Shown: positions 15,864-25,029, numbered from the stretch's first letter. The stretch is DNA of 36,810 nt from Bacteroidales bacterium (GCA_017428115.1 JAFRRK010000002.1:1-36810), one strand, 5' to 3'. Notes: generated from the sequence alone by a model not told the origin. Program-made: numbers and translations.

Positions 15864-15908
15864 CCTATTTTATATTTTTTCCGTTTACGGCATTTTTCTA
15901 AAATAGGA
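15864..15908. repeat. Second copy of the TTCCG/CGG block
   Basis: The block CCTATTTTA...TTTTTTCCGTTTACGG...TAAAATAGG is itself a near-palindrome with 9-bp outer arms (CCTATTTTA/TAAAATAGG). It repeats the proximal block (15689-15730) in the same orientation about 180 bp away. Its core ends CGGCA instead of CGGAA, which weakens the dyad. It may be an upstream operator or the boundary of a small duplicated element. Confidence 0.7.
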
Positions 15909-16180
15909 AATAAGTAGATCGGTACAGCTAAAACAAAGCCGTCTTCAGGAATCCCATATTTTATCCACGTTTGCGGCATCGCTGAACGTCGCGACGAAAA
16001 GTCTTGGTCACTCGAAACCTGCTACGCAGTCGCCGACCTATTATTGATGAGGTGGCTGGAGAAGGAGTATTAGGCCCTATCAATGAGCGATAGTGAGCAC
16101 CGACATTAGGCACCTTTGCGTTGCAAAAATGGCATGAGTGACCTTGTATTTTCACACAGCCACATATAATTCAAAAATAA
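15909..16180. other. Spacer with a decayed coding-like or repeat fragment
   Basis: No intact gene. A plus-strand frame without a start codon runs from 15918 to a stop at 16071-16073 and includes YFIHVCGIAERRDEKSW. The minus strand carries a 64-codon frame (15961-16155) rich in Arg. Both look like two readings of one dispersed repeat or gene remnant rather than functional genes; the composition is more GC-rich than the surrounding spacer. Confidence 0.35.
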
Positions 16181-16185
16181 TTGTG

Positions 16186-16193
16186 TAAATTTG
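16186..16193 (+). promoter_or_regulatory. Promoter of the cysS operon (-7 box)
   Basis: TAAATTTG matches TAnnTTTG, 42 bp before the cysS start; transcription should begin near 16200 with a leader of about 36 nt. No clear -33 TTTG is seen. Confidence 0.6.
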
Positions 16194-16235
16194 CATTTTG
16201 TTTAATCGGTATTGTAACCTTCATATTTTATTGAT

Positions 16236-17717
16236 ATGCAACCTTTATTGATATACAACACGCTTTCGCATCAGAAAGAACTTTTCAAACCGCTCACTCC
16301 CGACCATGTGGGAATGTATGTGTGCGGGCCTACCGTATATGGCGACGGACATTTAGGCCATGCCCGTCCCGCCATCACGTTCGATGTGGTGTTTCGCTAC
16401 CTGCGGCACCTAGGCTACAAGGTGCGCTATGTGCGCAACATCACCGACGTGGGCCATCTGGAGCACGACGCCGACGAGGGCGAGGACAAGATAGCCAAGA
16501 AGGCACGCCTCGAACAGCTGGAGCCGATGGAGGTGGCACAGTACTACACCAACCGCTACCATGCCGCCATGGACGCCCTGAATGTGTTGCGCCCCAGCAT
16601 CGAGCCGCACGCCAGCGGACATATCCTCGAGCAGATTGAGTTGGTGCAGAAGATACTAGACGCAGGCTATGCCTATGTGAGCAACGGCAGCGTATACTTC
16701 GACGTGCGCAAATATCAGGAGGACACGCACAAATACGGCTGCCTGAGCGGCAGGGTGATAGACGAGATGCTGTCGACCACCCGCGAGCTGGACGGACAGG
16801 ATGAGAAGCGTTTCAGCGGTGACTTTGCACTATGGAAGAAGGCAGCTCCGGAGCACATCATGCGCTGGAACTCGCCATGGAGCGTGGGATTTCCCGGCTG
16901 GCACACGGAATGCACCGCCATGGGCACCAAGTATCTGGGCGAGACCTTTGACATTCACGGCGGCGGCATGGACCTGATGTTTCCCCACCATGAGAGCGAG
17001 ATAGCACAGCAGACATCGGTGTGCGGCCACGGCCCATGCAAGTATTGGATGCACAACAACATGATTACCATCAACGGACAGAAGATGGGCAAGTCGCTGG
17101 GCAACTTTATCACCCTCGACGAGTTCTTCAGCGGCAGCCACAAGGACAAGGACGGCAAGGAGATGTTGGACCAGCCCTACACGCCCATGACCATCCGTTT
17201 CTTCATACTACAGGCGCACTACCGCAGCACCGTAGACTTCAGCAACGAGGCCTTGATTGCCGCCGAAAAGGGCTACAACCGCCTGATGCAGGCCTATAAG
17301 ACCCTAGGCCGTCTGCAACCCTCGAAGAGCAGCAGCGTGGATGTGAAGGAGTACCGACAGAAGTGCTACGATGCCATGAACGACGACTTCAACACCCCCA
17401 TCGTCATCAGCCACCTGTTCGACATGGCCAAGGTCATCAACACCGTGAACGACAAGAAGGCCACCCTCACCCAGGCCGACATCGACGAGCTGAAGGGAGT
17501 GATGGATACCTTTGTGTTCGAAATCATGGGGCTGCGCGACGAATCGAGCAGCGACAACACCGCCCTCATCGACGGACTGATGAAGATGATACTGGACATC
17601 CGCGCCACCGCCAAGGCCAACAAAGACTGGGCCACCAGCGACAAGATACGTGACGAGCTGGGCACGCTGGGCGTGACGGTGAAGGACGGCAAGGACGGCG
17701 CCACATGGGAGATATAG
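16236..17717 (+). CDS. cysS: Cysteinyl-tRNA synthetase
   Basis: A 493-residue class I aminoacyl-tRNA synthetase that charges tRNA-Cys with cysteine. The first cysteine is C30 in MYVCGPTVY. The HIGH-type motif is GHLGH (38-42) and the KMSKS-type loop is KMGKS (283-287). The zinc site that reads cysteine is intact: C30, C226 (GWHTECTAM), H251 and E255 (HHESE). The C-terminal DALR-like helical domain starts near residue 360. Length is usual for Bacteroidetes. It is the first gene of a seven-gene run on the same strand, and its last 13 bp overlap the Nudix gene. A leader promoter lies at 16186. Confidence 0.98.
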   Translation: MQPLLIYNTLSHQKELFKPLTPDHVGMYVCGPTVYGDGHLGHARPAITFDVVFRYLRHLGYKVRYVRNITDVGHLEHDADEGEDKIAKKARLEQLEPMEVAQYYTNRYHAAMDALNVLRPSIEPHASGHILEQIELVQKILDAGYAYVSNGSVYFDVRKYQEDTHKYGCLSGRVIDEMLSTTRELDGQDEKRFSGDFALWKKAAPEHIMRWNSPWSVGFPGWHTECTAMGTKYLGETFDIHGGGMDLMFPHHESEIAQQTSVCGHGPCKYWMHNNMITINGQKMGKSLGNFITLDEFFSGSHKDKDGKEMLDQPYTPMTIRFFILQAHYRSTVDFSNEALIAAEKGYNRLMQAYKTLGRLQPSKSSSVDVKEYRQKCYDAMNDDFNTPIVISHLFDMAKVINTVNDKKATLTQADIDELKGVMDTFVFEIMGLRDESSSDNTALIDGLMKMILDIRATAKANKDWATSDKIRDELGTLGVTVKDGKDGATWEI

Positions 17718-18145
17718 TGTACACTTATAAATACCCCCGCCCTGCTTTGACAGCCGACTGTGTGGTGCTGGGGCGGGAGGACAACGGAAGTCGCAAGGTG
17801 CTGCTCATTCGTCGAGCCCACCCTCCTTATGAGGGCTGCTGGGCTTTGCCTGGCGGGTTTATGGAGATGGATGAGACATTGGAGCAATGCGCCTTGCGAG
17901 AGCTTCAAGAGGAGACGGGACTTTCACCCATAGGGAAAATAGAGGAACTGAAAAGTTTCAGCACCGTAGACCGTGACCCTCGCGGACGTACCGTCACCGT
18001 TGCCTATCTGATAGAGATGCCCCTGACAAAGGTAAAAGGCAGTGACGACGCAGCCGAAGCCCGATGGTTTCCACTTGACGAACTGCCCCCCCTGGCATTC
18101 GACCATGAGGAAATAATGAAAGTGGCATTGGGTCGAATACAATAA
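17705..18145 (+). CDS. Nudix hydrolase
   Basis: A 146-residue cytosolic Nudix enzyme that hydrolyses a nucleoside diphosphate linked to another moiety. The complete Nudix box occupies residues 51-73 (G51, E57, R65-E66, E69-E70, G72), so the Mg2+-binding catalytic helix is intact. The preceding CWALPGGF is the standard substrate-side loop. The opening [15 protein letters not shown] resembles the ADP-ribose pyrophosphatase/YjhB-like branch, but the substrate cannot be fixed. Its start overlaps the end of cysS by 13 bp in another frame and it ends 29 bp before the protease gene, so it is co-transcribed. Confidence 0.92.
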   Translation: MGDIVYTYKYPRPALTADCVVLGREDNGSRKVLLIRRAHPPYEGCWALPGGFMEMDETLEQCALRELQEETGLSPIGKIEELKSFSTVDRDPRGRTVTVAYLIEMPLTKVKGSDDAAEARWFPLDELPPLAFDHEEIMKVALGRIQ

Positions 18146-18174
18146 AAAAAAACAGATATCGTTATAGCACTACT

Positions 18175-19803
18175 ATGACTCAAAAGAAGAAGACAACCTT
18201 TTCCTTAGGCATCGTACTGCTTGCCATGCTGTTAGGACTCCTAATAGGGGTGATGACCGCCCCTAAGCTCGATGCCGACTATTGGCGCCAACAAGAGGCT
18301 CAAAACACTATGAGCCTCCGGCTTAACTCATTGATGGAAATGGTCGACGACTACTATGTAGACGAGGTGGACTATGACTCAGTCACCGACCTTATGATGA
18401 ATGCCATACTCTCCACCCTCGACCCCCATAGCTGCTACCTCTCCCCCTCTGCCTTTGAGAAAGAATCAGAGACTCTGAATGGCAAGTTCGAAGGTATAGG
18501 GCTGCTCCTCACCTCCTTGGGCGACACCGTATATGCCACCCATGCCATCCCTGGCACGCCTGCCGCCAAGGCGGGGCTACGTGCAGGAGACCGCATTATG
18601 CGTGTAGACACCACTTTGGTTTCGGGCTCAGGAATGACAGCCGAACTCTCGTCGGTGGTGAACCTCATACGAGGTCCACGCCACAGCACAGTAAACCTCA
18701 CCATACAACGGCAAGGCTCTGAGAAGCTGCACACCTTCAAAGTAAAACGAGACATGATATACACCAGCAGTGTGCCGGCACATGTCATGCTTAACGATAA
18801 AACAGGCTACATCTATATTTCGCATTTCGGTTCAGCCACTGCCACAGAGTTCCACTCCGCCCTATTGCAACTGCTGAATGAAAAAATGGAGTGCCTAGTG
18901 CTCGACCTGCGCGACAATGGTGGCGGCTCGCTTGAGTCTGCCATAGGTGTGTGCGACGAACTGCTACCCAACAACGACCTAATTGTGTACACTCAAGGAG
19001 CCCACATGCCACGCAGCAACATCTATGCCACACGCGGAGGTCTATTTGAGACAGGCCGCCTAATAGTGCTCGTCGACGAGGGTTCCGCCAGCGCTAGCGA
19101 AATAGTGGCAGGAGCCATTCAGGACAACGACCGTGGCACCATAGTTGGCCACCGCACTTTCGGCAAAGGTTTGGTGCAGGGACAGTTCCCACTACCAGGG
19201 GGAGCCGCTGTGCTACTGACCACCGCCCGCTACTATACCCCGTCAGGTCGCTGCATACAACGACCTTACGACAAAGGGAGCGACGAATATTACAAACAAT
19301 ACATCTCACGCGTCATCCAAGACTACACCTTGGCCGATTCAATATTGGATGCCGACTACGACACCTCGCAAACCTACCTTACGAAAAAAGGACGCAAGGT
19401 GTATGGCGGTGGCGGAATAAGGCCTGATATCAAACTGGCCTACTTCAGCGACACCAACCTAGTCTATTACAACCGCCTTATCAGCAATCGGGTTCTTGAA
19501 GAGATTGCATACAACCAGCTTTTTGAACACTACGACCAGATTATCAAACGCTACCCGACCATCGAACTGTTCTTGAAAAACTACCAAGTGGACGATGCCA
19601 CATGGCAGACAATACTTGCTCTAGCCGACAAAAAGAAGATACCACGCCACGCAGGATGCATCAACAAATATGGCAATGATATCCGCAATCGTTTCAAGGC
19701 CATCCTTGCCAGTTCCCTCTATGGAGAAAACGCCTACTACCAAATATCCCTCCAAGGCGACATAGAGTTACAAAACGCACTTAGAAAGCTAAAAATCAAA
19801 TAG
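18175..19803 (+). CDS. Carboxyl-terminal processing protease, S41 family
   Basis: A 542-residue envelope protease of the CtpA/Prc type. One N-terminal hydrophobic segment (10-29) works as a signal anchor, so the enzyme faces the periplasm. A tail-interacting helical region is followed by a PDZ domain (about 105-190, GIGLLLTSLGD ... AGLRAGDRIMRVD). The S41 catalytic core has LDLRDNGGG, EGSASASEIVAGA with catalytic S306, and FGKGLVQ with catalytic K331 of the Ser-Lys dyad. The C-terminal 150 residues are a Bacteroidetes-type extension. It trims or degrades periplasmic proteins from their C-termini. Third gene of the cysS operon. Confidence 0.95.
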   Translation: MTQKKKTTFSLGIVLLAMLLGLLIGVMTAPKLDADYWRQQEAQNTMSLRLNSLMEMVDDYYVDEVDYDSVTDLMMNAILSTLDPHSCYLSPSAFEKESETLNGKFEGIGLLLTSLGDTVYATHAIPGTPAAKAGLRAGDRIMRVDTTLVSGSGMTAELSSVVNLIRGPRHSTVNLTIQRQGSEKLHTFKVKRDMIYTSSVPAHVMLNDKTGYIYISHFGSATATEFHSALLQLLNEKMECLVLDLRDNGGGSLESAIGVCDELLPNNDLIVYTQGAHMPRSNIYATRGGLFETGRLIVLVDEGSASASEIVAGAIQDNDRGTIVGHRTFGKGLVQGQFPLPGGAAVLLTTARYYTPSGRCIQRPYDKGSDEYYKQYISRVIQDYTLADSILDADYDTSQTYLTKKGRKVYGGGGIRPDIKLAYFSDTNLVYYNRLISNRVLEEIAYNQLFEHYDQIIKRYPTIELFLKNYQVDDATWQTILALADKKKIPRHAGCINKYGNDIRNRFKAILASSLYGENAYYQISLQGDIELQNALRKLKIK

Positions 19804-19848
19804 TCATATAATAACTGATAAAACACACAAACAAGCATCAAACACCGT

Positions 19849-20883
19849 ATGAAACGTATACACCTTCTCATCTTATTGGCGATTTTTACATCGTGCAGCC
19901 TCTCGGCGCAGAGAGCCACCGTCACCGGTACTATCACAGGGATTCCCCAGGGCACCATTGTTGTAATTAACGAGATAGCAGGTGACCAGCTACAACCAGT
20001 TGACACAATTCGACTTGACGAGTCGGGAGCCTTCAAACTCACCCTCTCGCCATCCTCCCCCACTCTCTACATCCTGAACACCAACAGCCGCGACATTGGT
20101 ATCTTTCACCTAATGGTAGCCCCAAAAGAAAAGATTGCCATAGACCTGGCTTATCAACCCGAACACAAAATATTCAAGATAAATCGCTGCAAAGGCTCCC
20201 GCAACATGGAGCTATACCGACAGTTCTACGACATCATTCTCAATGCCAACACCCCTGCCCAACAATCCGAAAAGGCAGGACAAATTGAACAACTACTGTT
20301 GCAAAACAAACAGTTGCTGATGAGTGCTTTCCTTGTCACATTCTTTGAACAAGACTTCGAGAATCATGCCGCCCTTTATTCCGACATACGCAACGCACTA
20401 GTAAAGGACCATCCTGACGACCCCTTCGTAAAACACCTTAACGACAGGCTGAAAAACGTGCTACTACCAGGCATGGAGGCACCTGAGATAAGCATGAAGG
20501 ATACTGAAGGCAACATACGGAATCTTAGCGACCTACGCGGCGATGTAGTACTCATCGACTTCTGGGCATCATGGTGCGGGCCTTGTCGCAGGGAAAACCC
20601 AAATGTGGTGCGTCTATACAAAAAATACCACGACAAGGGGTTTGAGATATACAGCGTTTCGCTCGACAAGGAACGCTCTGCCTGGCTCAAAGCCATCAAG
20701 GACGACGGACTAATATGGCCCAACCATGTGAGCGACCTCAACGGGTGGACCTCCTCCGGTGGTAAGACCTACGGCATCATGTCGGTACCGTCCACCGTGC
20801 TCATAGACCGCCAAGGCAAAATAATAGCCCGCAACCTGCGCGGACCAGAACTAGAACGCAAACTGGCAGAATTATTCCAATAA
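19849..20883 (+). CDS. TlpA/ResA-like thioredoxin-fold protein with DUF4369-type N-terminus
   Basis: A 344-residue exported thiol-disulfide protein. Residues 1-20 are a signal peptide; C16 in FTSC could be a lipobox, but a signal peptidase I cut at SAQ-R is equally possible. Residues 22-190 form the beta-sandwich and helical linker typical of Bacteroidetes DUF4369-thioredoxin fusions (ATVTGTITGIPQGTIVV). The thioredoxin domain from about 205 has the active site WCGPC (C243, C246), FWASW before it and the cis-proline SVPSTVLID. It probably keeps periplasmic cysteines reduced or isomerises disulfides. Gaps of 45 bp to the protease and 29 bp to mrp indicate the same operon. Confidence 0.9.
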   Translation: MKRIHLLILLAIFTSCSLSAQRATVTGTITGIPQGTIVVINEIAGDQLQPVDTIRLDESGAFKLTLSPSSPTLYILNTNSRDIGIFHLMVAPKEKIAIDLAYQPEHKIFKINRCKGSRNMELYRQFYDIILNANTPAQQSEKAGQIEQLLLQNKQLLMSAFLVTFFEQDFENHAALYSDIRNALVKDHPDDPFVKHLNDRLKNVLLPGMEAPEISMKDTEGNIRNLSDLRGDVVLIDFWASWCGPCRRENPNVVRLYKKYHDKGFEIYSVSLDKERSAWLKAIKDDGLIWPNHVSDLNGWTSSGGKTYGIMSVPSTVLIDRQGKIIARNLRGPELERKLAELFQ

Positions 20884-20912
20884 CCCATCCGAATAAATAA
20901 AAAAATACAAGA

Positions 20913-21989
20913 ATGATTACCTCTACCATGATAGAAATGGCCTTGAGCCATGTAAACGACCCTGACATCGGGCGCAGCCTCACCGAGCTGGGCATGATTG
21001 AGAACATTGCCATAGATGGCAAAAAAGTATCCTTCGACCTGGTGCTCACCACCCCTGCATGCCCCATGAAACAACGCATGAGCGACGAATGCGTCAACGC
21101 CATACATGAATACGTCGACCGCGAAGCCGACGTGACCGTCAACCTCACCTCCCGACCTGTTGTCATGCCCGACCCACACGAGCTGGTACCCGGCGTGAAA
21201 AATGTCATCGTTGTCGCCTCTGGCAAAGGCGGTGTCGGCAAAAGCACTGTCGCTGTCAACCTGGCAGTGTCGCTTGCCAAGACTGGAGCCTCCGTCGGCC
21301 TCATCGATGCCGACATATACGGCCCATCTATCCCCATTATGTTCAATGTGGGCGAAGAAGACATCTATGGCGAACAACACAACGGCAAGACCTATATGCA
21401 GCCTATCGAACGATACGGCATCAAGCTCATGTCTATTGGATTCCTTGTCGACCGCGACAAAGCACTTGCCTGGCGAGGCCCCATGGCATCGGGTGCCCTC
21501 AAGCAGATTGCCACCGAGACATGGTGGGGCGAGATAGACTATCTAGTAGTCGACATGCCCCCGGGAACAGGCGATGTGCAACTCACCCTTGCCCAGACCC
21601 TACCCGTCACAGGTGCCATCATTGTCAGCACACCTCAACAGGTGGCGTTGGCCGATGTGGTGCGTGGCGTGGAGCTGTTCAATAACCCCAACCTCAATAT
21701 ACCAGTATTGGGTTTTGTAGAAAACATGGCCTACTTCACCCCTGCTGAACTGCCCGACCACAAATACTACATATTCGGCAAGCAGGGCTGCCGCCGTCTT
21801 GCCGAAGAGATGAACATACCACTACTGGGCGAGATACCACTGGTACAAAGCATCGCCGAAAGTGGCGACAGCGGACGCCCCGTTGCATTGTGGAGCGATG
21901 TGGAAACACCAGAAAGCAAAGCATTCATGCAAGTGGCTGAAAACACCATACGCGCCATCTGCAAACTCAACAACTCCTCCAAGAATTAA
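20913..21989 (+). CDS. Mrp/NBP35-family Fe-S cluster carrier ATPase
   Basis: A 358-residue cytosolic protein that binds and transfers Fe-S clusters. The N-terminal MIP18-like (DUF59) domain covers about 1-85 and has the conserved Cys in TTPACPMK (C50). The deviant Walker A SGKGGVGKS (103-111) and the downstream DMPPGTGD motif mark the ParA/MinD-type ATPase. The family's usual CxxC bridging motif, expected after VENMAYF, is absent: the segment reads FTPAELPDHKYYIF. I recall the same replacement in other Bacteroidetes members, so cluster binding may rely on other cysteines. It is followed 13 bp later by nfu, which fits a joint Fe-S role. Confidence 0.92.
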   Translation: MITSTMIEMALSHVNDPDIGRSLTELGMIENIAIDGKKVSFDLVLTTPACPMKQRMSDECVNAIHEYVDREADVTVNLTSRPVVMPDPHELVPGVKNVIVVASGKGGVGKSTVAVNLAVSLAKTGASVGLIDADIYGPSIPIMFNVGEEDIYGEQHNGKTYMQPIERYGIKLMSIGFLVDRDKALAWRGPMASGALKQIATETWWGEIDYLVVDMPPGTGDVQLTLAQTLPVTGAIIVSTPQQVALADVVRGVELFNNPNLNIPVLGFVENMAYFTPAELPDHKYYIFGKQGCRRLAEEMNIPLLGEIPLVQSIAESGDSGRPVALWSDVETPESKAFMQVAENTIRAICKLNNSSKN

Positions 21990-22002
21990 AACATTCAAGA
22001 TT

Positions 22003-22248
22003 ATGACCGACCAAGAAAAAAACATTGTTGAGACACGCGTAAAAAACGCCCTCGACCAAATACGCCCCTACCTCCAACAAGATGGAGGCGACGTTGAATA
22101 CGTCGATATGACCAACGAAGGTGTTGTCATGGTACGCCTCAAAGGCCACTGCGGCAGCTGCCCTCATGCCTTACAAACACTCAAACAAGGTATAGAAACA
22201 TCCATCAAACGCGTCATCCCAGAAGTAAAATCAGTCGAAAGAATATGA
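22003..22248 (+). CDS. NifU-like C-terminal domain (Nfu) Fe-S scaffold
   Basis: The true start is the ATG at 22003; the longer frame from 21862 lies inside mrp. The 81-residue product is a stand-alone Nfu domain with RPYLQQDGGDVEYVD and the cluster-binding CGSC (C50, C53). Such proteins hold a 4Fe-4S cluster between two subunits and pass it to target enzymes. It sits 13 bp after the Mrp carrier and its stop overlaps the next start (ATGA), so the three genes are translationally linked. Confidence 0.93.
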   Translation: MTDQEKNIVETRVKNALDQIRPYLQQDGGDVEYVDMTNEGVVMVRLKGHCGSCPHALQTLKQGIETSIKRVIPEVKSVERI

Positions 22249-22814
22249 TATACACCAAGACTGGCGACATGGGTACCACCTCACTCATCGGGGGTACGCG
22301 TGTTGCTAAATGTCACTCAAGAGTGGAAGCCTACGGCACCGTCGACGAACTAGGGGCCCAGATAGCACTACTCACCGAGCAAATGGCACAGCACCCCGTT
22401 TTTGCCACCCCCTGCACACTACTACGACAGGTTCAGCGGCAGCTATTCACCATCCAGACACTTCTGGCCCTTGAACCCGACCCCATCCACCCTGTCGGCA
22501 TAGACATAGAAGCATACAGCACACAACTCACCGCCCACTGCGCCGATGTCGAACACGCCATCGACCACCTGCAGGCCACCCTACCACCCTTTCGAGGCTT
22601 TGTTATCCCTGGAGGCAATACACTTTCAGCGCAAAGCCATGTGGCACGCACCGTCTGCCGCCGTGCCGAACGCCGCATTGTGGCACTTTATAACGAACAG
22701 CCCCAATCCGCCAATGCTGCCGTGCTCTCATACGTCAACCGACTATCCGACTACCTCTTTGTCCTATCGCGCCACATCCTGGCAGCTCTTGGCAACGACG
22801 AATGTTTCCTGTAG
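22245..22814 (+). CDS. Corrinoid adenosyltransferase, PduO type
   Basis: A 189-residue cytosolic ATP:cob(I)alamin adenosyltransferase that makes adenosylcobalamin from ATP and reduced corrinoid. The N-terminal ATP loop IYTKTGDMGTTSLIGGTRV is the PduO-type signature, followed by RVEAYGTVDELGAQI. The later five-helix-bundle motif FVIPGGN...SHVARTVCRRAER is complete. Length matches the family. Its start overlaps the nfu stop (ATGA, 22245-22248). It is the last gene of the operon; no good terminator is seen after it. Confidence 0.93.
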   Translation: MIYTKTGDMGTTSLIGGTRVAKCHSRVEAYGTVDELGAQIALLTEQMAQHPVFATPCTLLRQVQRQLFTIQTLLALEPDPIHPVGIDIEAYSTQLTAHCADVEHAIDHLQATLPPFRGFVIPGGNTLSAQSHVARTVCRRAERRIVALYNEQPQSANAAVLSYVNRLSDYLFVLSRHILAALGNDECFL

Positions 22815-22959
22815 GCCAGCCCTGCCAGCCCTACACCTCGGACAACAACAACCTTTACGCCCACCATCACAAACCCATGAGGGCAATATAGTTATGCACA
22901 CCGACAGAGTGAGTGCAATCCATCATGCAGCAATCAGAAAAAGCATCTAAAAAAAATAA
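22815..22959. other. Spacer after the cysS operon
   Basis: A non-coding stretch before the DUF2795 promoter. A short GCCAGCCCT direct duplication lies just after the stop. No hairpin with a T-tract is visible, so how the long operon transcript ends is unclear. Confidence 0.4.
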
Positions 22960-22990
22960 TTTGCACATATCAGAAAAAAACGTACTTTTG
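22960..22990 (+). promoter_or_regulatory. Near-ideal Bacteroidetes promoter of the DUF2795 gene
   Basis: TTTG (22960-22963), a 19-bp spacer and TACTTTTG (22983-22990) match the TTTG-N19-TAnnTTTG consensus. Transcription should start near 22997, giving a leader of about 125 nt before 23122. The leader contains two GAGTAAG words and a weak 5-bp hairpin GACTT/AAGTC (23061-23074) followed by ATTTTT. Confidence 0.8.
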
Positions 22991-23121
22991 CAAAGGAAAA
23001 AAAATGCGTGGTATATAGATTGTGTTTTATAAACGAGTAAGTTATAAGCTTTATGAGTAAGACTTGACAAAGTCATTTTTCATTAAAACGCCAACAACTT
23101 ACACATAGGAGACAGATAAAT

Positions 23122-23343
23122 ATGTATTGGACACTAGAATTGGCAACAAAGTTAGAGGATGCTCCATGGCCTGCCACCAAGGACGAACTGATAGACTACG
23201 CCCAACGTACAGGAGCCCCCATGGAGGTGATTGAAAATTTAATGGAAATTGAAGACGAGGGTGACCCCTACGACAGTATCGAAGACCTCTGGCCCGACTA
23301 TCCCACCAAAGAGGACTTCTTCTTCCAAGAAGACGAATACTAA
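23122..23343 (+). CDS. DUF2795 family small acidic protein
   Basis: A 73-residue, strongly acidic cytosolic protein. The opening MYWTLELATKLEDAPWPATK and the ending WPDYPTKEDFFFQEDEY are near-invariant in the Bacteroidetes members I recall, which are annotated as DUF2795. The function is unknown. High conservation, a strong dedicated promoter and a long leader suggest an abundant housekeeping product. It is probably monocistronic: the next gene is 157 bp away. Confidence 0.88.
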   Translation: MYWTLELATKLEDAPWPATKDELIDYAQRTGAPMEVIENLMEIEDEGDPYDSIEDLWPDYPTKEDFFFQEDEY

Positions 23344-23500
23344 TCCCCCTCCCGACTAGGAGCCAGGTAAGCCACCGTTTCCGCTCTCATCCAGCGAAAC
23401 AGCCACACACATATCTGACCCACACCATCATCAGCCAAATCATGAGCCCGCCACTCATGGCATGGCTGCATATAACTGACATTAACTAACATCACAAACT

Positions 23501-24265
23501 ATGCGTATTTCTTTTATTGGTTCAGGCAATGTGGCAACTCACTTGGCTTTGGCAATGCGGCAAAGAGGACATGTTGTAGCGCAGATATGGTCGCGCAACC
23601 TCCAACACGCGCAGGCTCTTGCCAACCGTGTTGAAGCACAGCCCATCGACGATCTTTCACTACTGGACACCAAAGCCAACGTATACATCTTGGCTGTGTC
23701 TGACGATGCCCTTTTCGACATTGCCCCTCTCCTTCACCTAGGCAATGCCGTAGTAGTACACACCTCTGGTGCCACCTCAATGGACATACTCAAAGACACC
23801 AGCACACGCTACGGCGTAGTATGGTCTCCGCAGAGTTTCGTGCGCGACGTGGCAATCGAGTACAATGAGCTGCCCTTCTGCATCGAGGGGTGCGACAAAG
23901 ACACCGAGGACTATATCGAGGAGTTTATCGGCATGATTTCCACCCACATCTATCGCACCACCCACCAGCAGCGGCAATACCTCCACCTTGCCTCAGTCTT
24001 CGTCAACAATTTCACCAATGGCATTTATGCTGTTGCACAACAACTTTGCTGGCAGCATAATGTCCCCTTCGAAATCCTCTACCCCATCATCAACACCACC
24101 GCCAAGCGGATACAATGGGGTGACGTCCGTTACCAACTGACAGGCCCCGCCATCCGTGGTGATGAGAAGACCCTCGCCACACACAGGCAGCTACTCGCCG
24201 ACGACCCTCAAACCCTGATGTTCTACGACGAGTTCACCAAGCTGCTCCAGCTCATCAAGCTATGA
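23501..24265 (+). CDS. Rossmann-like and DUF2520 domain protein
   Basis: A 254-residue cytosolic protein. The N-terminus is a dinucleotide-binding Rossmann fold with ISFIGSGNVATHLALAM, of the F420:NADP oxidoreductase-like type. It continues to VVHTSGATSMDIL and then YGVVWSPQSF. The C-terminal half (about 125-250, HLASVFVNNFTNGIYAVAQQ and TGPAIRGDEKT) is the all-helical DUF2520 domain. It resembles pyrroline-5-carboxylate and ketopantoate reductase architecture, so an NAD(P)H-dependent reductase is likely, but the substrate is unknown. Its stop overlaps the TatD start (ATGA), indicating translational coupling. Confidence 0.88.
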   Translation: MRISFIGSGNVATHLALAMRQRGHVVAQIWSRNLQHAQALANRVEAQPIDDLSLLDTKANVYILAVSDDALFDIAPLLHLGNAVVVHTSGATSMDILKDTSTRYGVVWSPQSFVRDVAIEYNELPFCIEGCDKDTEDYIEEFIGMISTHIYRTTHQQRQYLHLASVFVNNFTNGIYAVAQQLCWQHNVPFEILYPIINTTAKRIQWGDVRYQLTGPAIRGDEKTLATHRQLLADDPQTLMFYDEFTKLLQLIKL

Positions 24266-25029
24266 TAGACACCCACTGCCACCTCTACGACGAAGCTTTC
24301 GACAACGATCGCCACGAGGCCGTACTACGCGCTCTAGAGGCAGGAGTACACACCATGCTATTGCCAGCAATCGACAGCCTCAGCCACCAACGCCAAGAGG
24401 CTCTCGCCAACGCCTACCCTCAGCACTTCCGACAAATGATGGGGCTTCACCCCACCTCAGTAACTGCACACTTCGAGGACGAACTCGACATCGTGCACAA
24501 CAAACTCTTCACCTCTCCCACCACCTATGTCGCCGTAGGTGAGATAGGTCTAGACCTCTATTGGGACCAAAGTTTCCTCGACCAACAGCTTCACGTACTA
24601 CGCCAACAACTTCTCTGGGCAGAACAACTAGAACTGCCCGTATGCCTGCATGTCCGCAAAGCGCACAACCATCTCTTCGGCCTGTTGCGCGACCTCAACC
24701 GTCCCTCATATCAGGGTGTCATGCACTGTTTCGGCGGTAGCCTGCAGGAAGCTCACCGCGCCCTCGAAATGGGGTTCCATATCGGCATTGGAGGTGTAGT
24801 CACCTACAAAAACGCCACCCTTGCCGATGTGGCACGTGCCGTACCCCTCGAACGCATACTCCTAGAAACCGATGCACCCTACCTTCCACCCGTACCACAT
24901 CGGGGACATCGCAACGAGAGCGCCTATATACCCATCATCGCCACCCACATAGCAGCCCTCCGCGGCATCACAGTCCAAGAGGTAGACGAAACCACTACAG
25001 CCTCGGCCCGTGCACTCTTCCACCTCTAA
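24262..25029 (+). CDS. TatD family metal-dependent hydrolase
   Basis: A 255-residue cytosolic TIM-barrel hydrolase. Metal ligands are visible in order: H5 and H7 (DTHCHL), E94 (GEIGLDL), histidines in LHVRKAH and HCFGG, and D204 (LETDAPYLPPVPHRGHRNES). These are the complete TatD signatures, so a 3'-5' exonuclease or related deoxyribonuclease activity on damaged DNA is expected. It overlaps the preceding DUF2520 gene by 4 bp. The 3' side is a short convergent spacer to a minus-strand gene. Confidence 0.95.
   Translation: MIDTHCHLYDEAFDNDRHEAVLRALEAGVHTMLLPAIDSLSHQRQEALANAYPQHFRQMMGLHPTSVTAHFEDELDIVHNKLFTSPTTYVAVGEIGLDLYWDQSFLDQQLHVLRQQLLWAEQLELPVCLHVRKAHNHLFGLLRDLNRPSYQGVMHCFGGSLQEAHRALEMGFHIGIGGVVTYKNATLADVARAVPLERILLETDAPYLPPVPHRGHRNESAYIPIIATHIAALRGITVQEVDETTTASARALFHL

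Noticed and set aside
21862-22002. Long start of the Nfu gene
   Set aside because: The first 47 codons lie inside the mrp coding region and do not resemble Nfu; the ATG at 22003 gives the exact domain.
23061-23080. Hairpin plus T-run in the DUF2795 leader as an attenuator
   Set aside because: The stem is only 5 bp (GACTT/AAGTC), too weak to claim a terminator or riboswitch.
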